Source: Tribonema minus
Lineage: Eukaryota > Sar > Xanthophyceae > Tribonematales > Tribonemataceae
NCBI GenBank assembly: GCA_017506865.1
Contig: JAFCMP010000257.1
Location: 682,001-746,000 of the forward strand
Length of the DNA: 64,000 bases
Direction of reading: 5' to 3'
Below are positions 43,801 through 53,370 of the stretch, piece after piece. The position numbers and the translations under genes were made by a program. The notes under the pieces were generated by a model. The model had not been told where the DNA came from. It saw only the letters and a program-made list of their open reading frames with translations, and searched no databases. Every line of letters begins with the position of its first letter. The stretch's first letter is position 1.

Positions 43801-46800
43801 AACTTCAACATGTGACTTTCCTGTGCAGGCGCTGTCACACAAGAGCGCTCCCACGCTTCAGGTTACTGGTGACGCACCCACTTCAAGCCACAGATTGTAA
43901 GCGCGCCGTTTGTGGATTCCTCTCAGTTTTGTTTCATGTGCCTCGCGCAGATTTACAGTGTGCACGCACACGCTCACGCAGGATGTGGCAACCGTAAAGT
44001 GATGTACCTTTCAAAATGATGTAAGCTCTCATAGGGTGGCCTTCTGCTAAAAGAAGCCGTCGGTGCACAACGCTCATCCAACGTGACCGCGAGTCCGATG
44101 TGTTGCAGTACTGCAATGAGGCGTCGCTCGAGCTGGTGCAGCTCTATTTGGCCGCTTCTTGCTGACGTAAACCGTGAAAGCACAGTGCTCATCCCACACA
44201 TCATTACACTGTGTGGCCTACTCTGTCGTCACAAGGCAATATATGTTGAACAAACTGATAAGGTGCATGCGTGATACCTACATACCTTGCGCTTCGTGTC
44301 AGTACTCCGCAAGCGCCACCATGTGGGCTGCACACTGCGCCAGTGGGCAAAGTAACTGCAGTGGCGGTGACAAACGAACTGTGGAGCCGACCACTGACAC
44401 GGATGCTGCTGCCCACAGCTACAGCAACATCCAAAGACGTTACCAGCGACTTCGCCAACAGAAAAAGCCATTGCCCTGATGCTCATAAGAAGATTTCGGA
44501 GCCAGCCACACACATTGACGCCGCTACTCACAACTTCAATAACATCTGGAGACTTACCAGCGACTTCGCCAGCGCGACTGCGCCAACACAAAAAGTCATT
44601 GCCCTGACTCTTGCAAGATCCTTTGACACGTTTCCGGTAAGAAAATCTCGGTGCCAACAAGAAACACGGACACCGCTGCTCACGCTCAGTAACAGGACAC
44701 TCACCAGCGACTGCAGCGGCAGCAGGTACTGCCATTGGCTGACGCTCATAAGGGAATCTTGGAGCCAACCAGACATGCGAACACCGCTACTCACTGCTTC
44801 CAACACCTTCCGGAGTCTCACCAGCGACTGCACCAACAGAAAAAGGAGCTGCCCTGACGATCACGACACAATTGCGGAAGCCAATAAAAAAAACGCAAAT
44901 GCCGCTACTCGCAACCTCAGCGACTTCCGCAGACTCACCAGCGACTGCAGCGGCAGCGGGTACTGGCGCGTGTAGAACTCCTCGTCGTCCAGCAGCGCCA
45001 GCGCGTGGCTGTACACGCTGCAGAACAGAAACACGGCGGGGCCCACGTCCACCCCCCCAACGCCGCCCCCCCCCCGCCCCTCCGCGAACCCCCGCAGCAG
45101 CGCTCCACACCCCGCCCCATTCGCCCCCCCCAGATGCCGCCACAGCCGCTGCACCACCGGAGAATCGCGGCTGCCGAACGCCAGCGTCCCCAGCAGCGCC
45201 TTGGAAAAGCACGCGCCCGCCCCCCGCACCCCCCGCCCCCGCCCCCCTGCCGCCGCTGCCGCCGCCGCCGCCGCCGGGCAGCACGTCCGGCGCCGCCGCC
45301 GCCGCCGCCGCGCCCGCGCCGAGCTCCGCCTGCGCGTGCAGCAGCAGGTCGCCGTACAGCGCGCACAGCGCGAGGGCGGGGTCTACAGCCGCTGAAGTTG
45401 AACTTGAAGTTGAAGTTAAGGTTGAACTTGAACTTGAAGAGGGCAGGATGACCGCGAACAGCGCGCTGACGGCGGCGGGGTCCATGAGCTGCGCGACGGT
45501 GCGCTCCGCGGCGACGACGTCCTCCGCGGCGAACGCCGCGAGCGGCGGCGCTGTGGCGGCGAGCGCCGCCACGCGCCGCTGGCAGCGCCCCACCAGCGCC
45601 TCCACCTTGGTCATGCCGCCGCCGCCACCGGCAGCAGCGCTCGACGCGTCATCGACGCCCTCCAAATCGCTGTCGCTGTCCAGCACGGCGACGCCGGCGG
45701 CAGCGGCGGAGGGCGGTTGCGGCGCCAGCAGAGCGCGCAGCGGCACGCGCTGCAGCAGCCCGTGCAGCAGCCGCACGAAGCCGGCGGCGTCGGCGGGCGG
45801 CACCGCCCCCAGCCGCGCCGCGCCCGCCGCCTCCAGCGCCAGCAGGTTCGCGACGGCGCGCGCGGCGGCGCCGGCGCCGAAGCGCGCCGCGAGCGGCGCC
45901 GCGGGCGCGTCCAGCGCGCCGAGGACGCGCCACCACAGGCCGCCGCGCAGCAGCGGCTCCGCGAGCGCCGCGCGCAGCGGGTGGCGCAGCACGTCGGGCT
46001 GCGCGAGGACGGCGGCGGCGAACGACTGCAGCGCCACGGGGGCGGCGGCGGCGGAAGCTGGCGGCGGCGCCGCGGCGGCCGCATCGCCGTCGACGTCCAT
46101 GGCGGTCGTGGCGCTGGTGCCGTCGCCGCTCGCTGCTGCCGCTGCTGCTGCTGCTGCTTCGGCGTCCAGTGCAGCAGCGAGGGCGCGCAGGGCAACGGCG
46201 CACACCGCGGCTCCTGCTTCGGCGGCAGCGGCGGACAGCGGCGCCTTTTCGCAGCGCGTCAGCACCACCACGAGCGTGCCGAAGACGCTGGGCAGCGCCA
46301 CTGCGGAAGCGCGGTTTCCGAGCCGCACGGACAGCGCAGCATCCGGCACAGCAAGGCGCAGCAGTATCTGCGACCGGCACACGCGCGCGGCAGCATCGGC
46401 GGGCACGCCCGCAGCCGCCCACGCCTGCTCATCGGTGAGCAGTGACAGGACCTGCAGCAGTGGGTCTGCTGCAGCGCCATCAGTGCTCAGCTGGTGCAGG
46501 CACAGCGCCGCCACGCGCCTCATGGTCAGCGTCCACAGTGCCGCGAGCGGCGGCTGCTGCGTCAGGAGGAAGAAGGCGCTGCAGCCCGCAGCCACGCCCG
46601 GCGCCAGCGCTGCCGCCAGCAGCGAGCACAGGGCCTGCAGGCGCGCGCCATCTGCCGCTGCGTCGTGAAAGAAGGTCAGCTGCGCTGTGAGTTCCATGAG
46701 GACTGGCGCTGGGGGCATGAAAGCCGTTCCGCTGGCTGCCAGTATCGCCCGCAGTCTGCCCAGGTCCTGCATTTTCCTGTCCCATGCCTGCCGCTCGACT

Positions 46801-47003
46801 GCGCGCTGCAGAGCAGTGGAAGATCGCCTCCTCCAGAACAGTTGAATTGTTGTAGCGCCATTGGCTTCCCTGCGGGACTTGGCTCGTATCTCCCTCTCGG
46901 CATCGGCACGACGTTTGAGTGCGGACTTGTCCTCCTCTACGCTTCTGCCCCTCAGAGAGACATTCCGCCGTTTGGTAACGCTCCCGTCAAACGCATCAAA
47001 CAT
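34880..47003 (-). CDS. HECT-type E3 ubiquitin ligase, UBE3C/UPL family
   Basis: Transfers ubiquitin from an E2 to substrates through a catalytic Cys. Exons: 44,939-47,003; 42,632-42,856; 41,353-41,466; 40,517-40,711; 39,380-39,466; 37,111-37,878; 36,026-36,196; 34,880-35,026, all GT-AG, phase 0, about 1,256 residues against about 1,080 for human UBE3C. The N-terminus [19 protein letters not shown] and an IQ motif ([10 protein letters not shown], near residue 52) are UBE3C hallmarks. The middle is Ala-rich helical. The HECT domain runs through [75 protein letters not shown] and [18 protein letters not shown], whose Cys (codon 34,979-34,981) is the active site. Oddities: exon 1 is one base out of frame inside C-runs at about 45,215-45,247; a Gly-rich AQQG repeat of about 60 residues interrupts the HECT domain (37,340-37,530); most introns hold junction arrays. 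Confidence 0.92.
35027..35230 (-). repeat. HECT exon 8: acceptor-side junction copy
   Basis: About 35,145-35,235 repeats the exon 8 start and its acceptor (minus-strand protein-like [16 protein letters not shown] beside the true [16 protein letters not shown]) and the following 'agttgaagatg' intron sequence. One unit of about 175 bp. Confidence 0.9.
35505..36025 (-). repeat. HECT exon 7: donor-side junction copies
   Basis: Copies of the exon 7 end (encoding [13 protein letters not shown]) with its donor lie at about 35,820-35,915 and 35,513-35,575. The stretch 35,735-35,822 also contains a doubled 'cttcagacgcagaagtgcgc' block. Confidence 0.85.
36300..37110 (-). repeat. HECT exon 6: about eight donor-side junction copies
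   Basis: Copies of the exon end (DIADLRAHT plus GTGAGTTGCGG) lie near 37,045, 36,975, 36,835, 36,746, 36,650, 36,545, 36,390 and 36,310. Each is joined by a spacer with the plus-strand words CCCTACTTCAAGCCTGCAACTTCAA or variants. The longest copies keep 'gccctcgccgtcgccgcccac' (codons for the [11 protein letters not shown] region), 36,840-36,890 and 36,395-36,460. Confidence 0.92.
37340..37530 (-). repeat. In-frame minisatellite inside the HECT domain
   Basis: Three to four degenerate units encode (Gly)n-Ser-Ala-Gln-Gln-Gly-Val. It lies between [15 protein letters not shown] and [13 protein letters not shown], segments adjacent in UBE3C relatives, so it is an insertion of about 60 residues within the N-lobe. 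Confidence 0.9.
37879..38330 (-). repeat. HECT exon 6: about seven acceptor-side junction copies
   Basis: Each unit of about 60-75 bp on the minus strand has a poly-C tract (8-18 C), an AG and the exon start TGCACCTTCGACCCC, then GTTTACTCACC and 'ctcatgcc'. Exon-start copies lie near 37,925, 38,000, 38,060, 38,097, 38,162, 38,222 and 38,290. The exon itself starts at 37,878. Confidence 0.92.
38960..39379 (-). repeat. HECT exon 5: four donor-side junction copies
   Basis: Copies of the exon end ([14 protein letters not shown]) plus its GTCAGT donor and a TTGAA-rich spacer lie near 39,288-39,355, 39,177-39,255, 39,082-39,140 and 38,975-39,030 (most decayed). Period is about 95-115 bp. Confidence 0.9.
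40712..40930 (-). repeat. HECT exon 4: acceptor-side junction copy with G/C tracts
   Basis: 'gctgctggaaggggaccacctg' at the exon start is repeated as 'gttgctggaaggggacacctg' at about 40,853. Both are followed by G-rich (minus C-rich) polypyrimidine tracts and 'gcatgagcaggctg'/'gcattagcaggttg'. Confidence 0.85.
41040..41352 (-). repeat. HECT exon 3: two donor-side junction copies
   Basis: The exon end (encoding [11 protein letters not shown] plus GTATG donor) is repeated at about 41,158-41,222 and 41,043-41,090. Confidence 0.9.
41490..41745. repeat. Tandem repeat, about 2.5 units of 116 bp, in HECT intron 2
   Basis: 'cacctgtcagctgc..acgaggcgaatgccagcattcatgctgcca' recurs at about 41,492 and 41,610, with a partial third. 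I do not find an exon match for this unit, unlike the neighbouring arrays. Confidence 0.85.
41940..42631 (-). repeat. HECT exon 2: three to four donor-side junction copies
   Basis: Long copies of the exon 2 end (encoding [19 protein letters not shown] and the donor) lie at about 42,409-42,545, 42,176-42,292, 42,055-42,100 and 41,945-42,020. The first keeps about 130 bp of exon with recognisable peptide throughout. All show TTGAAGTT-like spacers. Confidence 0.92.
42857..43372. repeat. HECT intron 1: tandem array of about seven 70-95-bp units with G/C tracts
   Basis: Units contain 'gtacgacatgcttgtaaagtttgacagg' variants followed by a G-rich tract. On the minus strand these give repeated polypyrimidine tracts leading to the exon 2 acceptor at 42,856/42,857. 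Units are much more alike than those of the donor arrays, suggesting recent expansion. Confidence 0.85.
44330..44938 (-). repeat. HECT exon 1: four to five donor-side junction copies
   Basis: The exon end (encoding YPLPLQSL) and its GTGAGT donor recur near 44,815, 44,700, 44,548 and 44,435 (plus-strand 'ctcaccagcgactgcag' variants), with linkers like 'gaacaccgctactcac' and 'ccctgac'. Period is about 110-150 bp. Confidence 0.88.
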
Positions 47004-47345
47004 GGGCCGAGCTGCCTATGTGTGTGTTGTCTGGTGTGTGTGCTGCCAGCGATGAGGACACTATCGGCTAGCTGGTGATGATGATGTTATCCCGACAGCC
47101 CTGCTGATGCTTGTTTTGCGCTCGGTGTTAACTCCGCCTCTCCTGCTAGGGTTCTGTCGAAGCATGATGATTGCAGTTGGTTGACACGCCGCCCTGGAAG
47201 TAAAGTCGCAGCAAAGAACTTTACCGGGTGTTGCTTCTGGTGCAGGCCGTGGAGGTTGCAATGGTCATACGGCGGTGTAGCGATCGCTCTTGCCGCACAG
47301 CGCTAGTCGTTGCTACTACAGCATACTGATTCCAAGGCGCGGAGA
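47004..47345. promoter_or_regulatory. 342-bp divergent promoter region between HECT ligase and acyltransferase
   Basis: The two start codons face away from each other across 342 bp. No TATA-like box is obvious and no other gene fits, so a bidirectional promoter plus both 5' UTRs must lie here (inference from layout). Confidence 0.5.
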
Positions 47346-50300
47346 ATGAATTCAGCTGTGGCGGAAGCTTCAGCTCCTCTGCTGAAGCCTCCCACCTCTT
47401 TCACGGATATCGACAGCACCTTCAGGCCGTACCTGAGGCTGACGGGCAGCGCCGACCGCGGCAGGAGGGCCTACGATGCTGTCAGGAGCGCAGTCTGTGG
47501 CATTGTGCTGCTGCCGCTGCGCCTGGCAACTTTGATGGTTTGCTTGCTGCTGAGCTACCTAGTGGCCAAGCTGTCGATGCTGGGTCTGGAAGGCGATGAT
47601 CTGGCAGCAGTCAATGCCTCAGACACTCACAGCCCTCTGAAACCTCGGCCATACTGGAGGATTCTGCTGCTGCAGCCAATCGGGCCGCTGGCGAGGGGGC
47701 TGCTATGGAGCCTGGCGGTATGGCGCATCGATGTCGCTGCGCATGATGGGGAGAGTGTGCAGTCAGGGATCCGTGAGCAGGGCACAGCTGCTTTGTCACC
47801 CATGGTAATTGTCAGGTATGCGAAACACCACCTTAGGACATGACTAGGAAAGGACTCGATCCTCGGAGTACCGGTGCTGTGAAGCTTCTGTTGTGGAGTG
47901 CTTCATGTCGCTCATACGTCAAATGTAGTGCTTTGTCCTGATTTGAATATGGAATGCACAGCAGCATTACCGCCTTGGATTCAGTGCCATTTTCCACCAG
48001 ATTTGCCCAGATGCATGCGCAGCATCTGTTGTGCTGCTTGAGAGGGTTTCTCTCCCAGGCAGGCAGCGCACCTGCAGCAAGGTGCACAGTGCTTACATCT
48101 GCCTGCTGAGTTCTGGTATGCTGTCTAGCCAGTTCTGGCGCAGGCTACTATATAGTGCTGAGCACTGCAGGTGCAGTAGTAGCTAGGTATGCTAATTAAG
48201 CCAGTTCTGGCACAGGGCTGCTTTTCAGTACTGAACGCTGCAGATGCCAGTGTCGGCGTGGCACGTCAACCCACTCAAAGGCTTGCAGACAGCGCACTCC
48301 GTGTGCATGTCGCTGTTTGGTGTGCTGCTCCGTTCTCTTGTGCCATAGCAAATAGTTGGTTTTTTTGCACGCGTGACATGGTGCTTGGCAGACATCTGTT
48401 GCGCACGGCATGTATGGCATTATCATCATATGTTGAGCAACGCGGAGGCACAGCGTGGCTCGTTCGCTTGCCCTGTGCAGCGCTGAACCCAACCACTTTA
48501 TCGACGCTCTCGCCGCGCAGCAACCACACGGGCTACCTGGACATCCTGGCGATCATCGCGGTGCACGGACCATGCGCATTTGTGGCCAAGCATGCCATCA
48601 GCGCCGTGCCGTGCATCGGCGCCGTCGCCGCTGCCATGCAAGCGGTGTTTGTGGGCAGCGGGTGCCCCGCGGCAGACGCCATCGCTCAGCGCGCGCGCGC
48701 CGCGCACGCCTGGCAGTTACGCCAGTTACAGCAGGCCGGCAGCAGCGCCAGTTGCCCTTCCGGCAACAGCGGTGATGACTCCGGTCGCGGTTCTGTCTGC
48801 GGCCGTAATGGTTGCGGCGGCAGCGGAGGCGGCAGCAGCTGTGACGCGAGTAGCAGTTGTGGCGGTGGCGGCAGCAGCAGCAGTTGTGATGGCGGCAGCA
48901 GCATGGGTGGCGGCAGCTGCCGCAGCAGCGGCGGCGGCGGCGGCGGCATGATAGGCAGTGCTCAGCGAAAGCTTCGAGTGCTGCTGCAGCGGCTGCGTGA
49001 GCCGACGTACCTGCCGCTGGTGATCTTTCCGGAGGGCACCACCACCAACGGGGCCGCCATGATCCGCTTCCGCACGGGGGTGTTCCGCGCACAGGTGAGC
49101 AGCTGATCGCTGTCACTGCCGTTACCTCACTCTAACCCTAACACGGGGGATCTCCGCACACAGGTCAGCCACTGATCGCTGTCACCACCATGACCCTAAA
49201 CCTCGCACACAGGTCAGCAGCTGATCGCAGTCACCGCCGTAGCCCTGACCGCAACCCTCGTCTATTCCTAAGCCTACCCGCGCAGGCACGACGACGCGCA
49301 CCTACATACCTTTGCTTGCTTTCGTCAGCGCTCCTCGATGAGCACCGGCGGCTGCGCATGCATCAGACGGTGGCGTCGTTGTGTTGTTGGCACGCGTTGA
49401 CTCGAGTGCTTGAAGTGCGCAAAGCATCACTTGTCATGCGTGCATCACGCCTCAAGCTGCTGTAGTGTAATGCGCGCGCGCGCGGTCGTGAGACCTGTGC
49501 GAGGTGCGAGCCGTGTCCTAACCCTAACCTCCCAATAGCCCTAATCTAACCCTAACCCTCAGGTGCGAGCCGTGATCACGCCGCGTTGCGACGCTGATGA
49601 AACGGCGGCGCAGCAGCGATGCCACACGCACATGGCTCTCGCCAGGCAATGCAGATCCCATGCCAGCGCCGTCATCAAGATGTACACCCTTGCGTGCGCA
49701 GCTGGCTAGACCCATAAACCCCGATGCAGCATTGCTCAATGCTCCCCCCCCCCCCCCCCCCCCCCCCTCGTGCCACCCCCCTTGCAGGTGCCCGTACAGC
49801 CGCTGGTGATCGCGTTCCCGTTCCGCCACTTCAACCCCTCCTGGGAGACGATCCACTTCCACCACCACCTGCTGCGCATCATGACGCAGCTCACGTGCGC
49901 GTGCAGCGTGACGGTGCTGCCGCCCTGTCGGCCCAGCGAACCCCCCCTCCCGAAGCCTGTCTGCACCGACCAATCAGGAGCGGAGGGGGGGCTGGGGGGG
50001 GGCGTGGCGGGCCAATCGGACGTTGCCAGAATAGCGGGCGAGCAGCAGCAGCAGCAGCGAGGCAAAGACGCATCGCTCAACAACTCAGCACGCCCTCCTC
50101 TTGACAACGTGGCCAGTGACGCTGGGGTCTCTGCCAGGGGGCACTGCTCAGCAGCAGTGGGGGGCGATGGCAAGCCCTATGCGGCGCGGTTCGGGGTTGA
50201 TGCCGCGCGACTAGGGCTAGGGCTGGGGCTGCTAGGGGGCGCGCGCGAGTACGCGGACGAGGTGCAGCGCGCTATGGCAGCAGTGCTCAGGCAGGGGGTG

Positions 50301-51206
50301 TACCCCCTCAACCGGAAGCACAAGCAGGTGCGTGCGGCTTGGACTATAGCAAGGCTCACCAGACAGCCGGCGACGAGGTGCACGGAGGCGGTAGGTAGGC
50401 AGGCTGCGATCGACCATGGACGCTGCATGATGTGGCATGGCGGCTGCTCGACGAAGCCGCTTTGCACCACAAAGAAAACTTCAGTACGCACAATTTGACC
50501 TGAAACAAAAAAAGCCTCACTGGACATCGCCATAGGTTGAACGGGGTAGGGGGGTGGGGGCAGTCTCACAGTGACACGAGCTCACGGCACCGGGATTGCA
50601 CATCGCGACTGGCGCGTCAGCACATGTAGGCGGATGTAGTGCGCTGGGGTGTTGCGCGTGAGCACTGCCGCATCACCACGCGCTGAGCTGCAGTGCCGCG
50701 TACACTTGAGCACTGTCACGTCAAAACATGTGCTGAGCGCTGCTCCCGCCGCCGCCCTTGAGCACTGCCACATCGCCGCATGCCGAGCACTCACCGCACT
50801 GCTCGCTCATGAGCACTGCCGTGTCCACACTGCTGAATGCGCTTTGTCCCCCAACGCGCTCTGCTGCATCACAAGCACACGGAGCACTGTCCCCTTCGCC
50901 ACCACTGAGCGCTGTCGCGTCACAACACGCGCTAAGCACTGCCCCCGCCACCACCCCGCGCAGGTGTACCACGCCTACTGCCTGGGCCGGATCACAGCGG
51001 CCGAGGCGCTCGCCATGGCCGAAACCGTCACGGCGCAGGACCCAGGCCTGCTGCCGCCGCCTGTCGCCACGCCTGACGGCCATGCGCTGGCAGCGGAGAC
51101 AGAGGGGCGTATGGGGGTATGTATGGGTATGGGTATGGCGCCGCTGCCTGTCGATGAATGCACCGGAGAGCTTGAGGGGCGGGGCGCCGCCACAGCGGGC
51201 GGGTGA
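47346..51206 (+). CDS. Lysophospholipid acyltransferase, LPCAT/LPEAT type
   Basis: Transfers an acyl group from acyl-CoA to a lysophospholipid in the Lands remodelling pathway, at the ER membrane. Exons: 47,346-47,815; 48,521-49,094; 49,788-50,327; 50,964-51,206, giving 608 residues with closed frame. A hydrophobic segment at residues 48-77 (SAVCGIVLLPLRLATLMVC...) is the membrane anchor. Motif I is NHTGYLD (His159, Asp164), completed across the first splice (GTC AG|C AAC CAC). The acyl-acceptor motif is FPEGTTTNG (326-334). VQPLVIAFPFRHFNPSWE is typical of the LPCAT1/2-LPEAT branch. Oddities: a Ser/Gly/Cys-rich low-complexity insertion at about residues 230-302 between motif I and FPEG, another low-complexity stretch in exon 3, and no EF-hands, whereas many relatives have them. 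The start chosen is the Met before NSAVAEASAPLL. A Met 12 codons upstream is also in frame. Junction arrays lie in introns 2 and 3. Confidence 0.88.
49095..49240 (+). repeat. Acyltransferase exon 2: two donor-side junction copies
   Basis: 'cgcacaggtgagcagctgatcgctgtcac' at the true donor is followed by copies at about 49,155-49,190 and 49,203-49,240 with slight changes. A CCCTAAC word lies between the first two. Confidence 0.9.
49515..49562. repeat. Interstitial telomere-like repeats
   Basis: Several CCCTAAC/CCCTAAT words in about 48 bp of intron 2 of the acyltransferase gene. Confidence 0.75.
49743..49767 (+). other. Uninterrupted poly-C tract before the exon 3 acceptor
   Basis: About 24 consecutive C residues, 20 bp before the CAG at 49,785-49,787. 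It would serve as the polypyrimidine tract. The equivalent tracts of minus-strand genes appear as poly-G on the plus strand. Confidence 0.85.
50655..50963 (+). repeat. Acyltransferase intron 3: tandem array of about 50-bp units
   Basis: 'gagcactgccgcatcaccacgc' and variants start units near 50,658, 50,707, 50,758, 50,811, 50,881 and 50,935. The last leads into the CAG of exon 4, so the repeated part is the acceptor region. Confidence 0.85.
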
Positions 51207-51525
51207 AGGGCGGCGGCGCTCGCGCACTCCGTTGAGCGCCGGCCCTAACCTTAACCCTAGCTGTGTGCTGAGCACTGATTCGTGCCTGGCCATGGCGCTC
51301 GGCGCGCCGCTGTATAATGTGGCAGGCGGGAAAGGCGCGGCAGCGCTCGCGCGCCTTTGTGAGCGCTGCTGCTGCTGCTGCTGCAGTGTTGAGCGCTGTC
51401 TCGTGCATGGCGTTCGAGCGCGCCGCCACGTAGTGTGGCGGGCAGGGGAGGCGCGGCGGCGGTCGTGCCCCTGGAGCACTGCTGCTGCTGCCGCTGCGTT
51501 GAGCGTTGACACGTGCATGGCACGT
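51207..51525. repeat. Degenerate tandem repeat in the acyltransferase 3' flank
   Basis: 'ggcggcgctcgcgcactccgttgagcgc' right after the stop recurs near 51,335 and 51,445 with 'gttgagcgctgtctcgtgcatggc'-type tails. Three units of about 110-120 bp. Confidence 0.75.
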
Positions 51526-53370
51526 GCGCCGCAGAGCAAGAGGTCTCATGAACAACACCGGAAGGGAGGGGGCAGAAAGCTGCTTAACCTGGGCATGCCG
51601 TGACCGCAGCCATCGGTGCGATGTACGCAGTTCTGCAGTTGAAGTTGATCAATCCATCCTCCTGAGCCCGACTTAAGATCCAGCATGGGGTTCCCAGTTC
51701 CCTGAAGTAGAGAAAACGGCAAGGACATGCCACTTGCATGAATCTCCGTCGGGCTTTTCCATTCTACATTTGTTAGCAGCCGTGTATTCTACCGCTGTCA
51801 AAGCGTCAGTGACTGGAGAACTGCTGGGCGCTATCGAGCAGGCACTACAGCCACCCTGCGCAGTTCAGGCCAGGCACGCCTCGTTGTTGAAGTACATCAC
51901 ATTTCCGACAGAGCGGTGATCGTGTCGCTAGCGCCGACTGCGGCAGTGCGCAACAGTTGCGCGCGCGCAGCGCCGTTCAGGCCCCATCGCTGGTGCTGGT
52001 GCTGGTGCATTGTCTACTTCAACGTGAAGTTAGCAGCGTCACCATGCAGTGGCGACGGCGTTCGTCCATGTCTTACACATGGGACTTGCGGCGCCATGTG
52101 CTGCTGCGCGACAGGTGCAGCAACGCTCAGTAGTGACAGGCGGCGAGCCTCGGCCAGCATTTATACTGTTTGAGGCGCATATGCGCACGCAGGGCTGTTT
52201 GTGTGTGCAGTCTGTGCTGGGGATGGGACTGTGTGCGATCCATGTTGTATCATGACGGAGAGGTCCATGTATAATGTCTACTTTTTTCACATCAGACTGT
52301 GTGTGTGCGACCCATGTTGCTGTGGTCGGGTGTATAAGTTGTCCAGCACCCGCTCGCAACTGCAATGCTCAATGATATCGTCATCGTTTGCAATTTTGAG
52401 AGTGTGGGTATACATTGTTGCATGTTACATCGCAACCACGATTGGCCTCCTCTTCGACCGTGCACAAAACGGTTTTGCGAAGTGATGATCACGCCCCTGA
52501 TGTTTACCAATCGGAGATGATCAGCAGTGCAGGGTGGCCAAGGCTCCCGCGGGTTCACGCTGCAATGCTCAGTCAAGGTTTATTATCCCGTGCTCGTTGC
52601 GACATTGACGTGCCATCATTGAAGTTGTCATGAGATGCAGAATGCTCATTAAGTTTCACTGCACAGTCATCTGATGTACATCAAGGCATAGTTACATCTG
52701 CCATAACCATACGACGAACTTGAAAATATCATCACCGCTGTCAGCGCCTGCAAAAGCATTCGTGATGTTGGGTGCTGCTTTCAATGACTGCGACTTTGTT
52801 GAGGCTCACGAACTTGTAGATGCGGTCCCGTCGGACAATGGATGTCCGAGGGTGGATGTTGTGCCATGCCAACATGCAGCAGCTTGCCAGTAGTGCTGTT
52901 GCACAGCCCAGCGTCGGGGTAGAGGACCAGGCGAGCCGCTAATGTTCCACCCATCGTCTTCTGTCGGGCGTGAAAGATTATTAGGAGCTGGGGGCATTTT
53001 AACTTCATTTACGCTTGATGCTTAGCCTGAGGTAGTATGCTGATTGGTCCAACTGCCTTAAAGCCTACACGGTGTTAGTGGTTGAGGTCATGCTGGTTGA
53101 GTCCGTCGCTGCTGTCGGTGCGGTAGCTGCACTACAGGTCGGTTGGACATCCCGAGATCACGAGATGACTGATCCAGATCCCACCACACAATCCCCATGA
53201 TACGTCGGTCAACCCTGGTATTTGCCTGAACCGAGGCTGAAGCTGTGGGCGGAAGTCAAGCTCCGTGGAGAGATTGTCAGCGGTGCCGCAAGGGGTCTCC
53301 AGCAGCCACATAGGACGAGTGTCAACAGCAGGCTTTTTTGAACACTCTCAAACTTCAACTTCTCACTTTG
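51526..53370. other. Intergenic region; no gene seen
   Basis: No open frame here has splice or family support. A direct near-copy 'gactgtgtgcgatccatgttg'/'gactgtgtgtgcgacccatgttg' lies at about 52,228 and 52,296. Confidence 0.4.

Noticed and set aside
44872..46668. Long plus-strand frame opposite the HECT ligase first exon
   Set aside because: GC-rich antisense shadow with Ala/Ser/Arg-only composition. The minus strand carries the conserved IQ and UBE3C-like sequence.
49736..50173. Minus-strand frames opposite acyltransferase exon 3
   Set aside because: They run through the poly-C tract and antisense of the conserved FPFRHFNPSWE segment.
51526..53370. A gene between the acyltransferase and the PARP-finger-like gene
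   Set aside because: Only short frames without conserved peptide or consistent splice sites.
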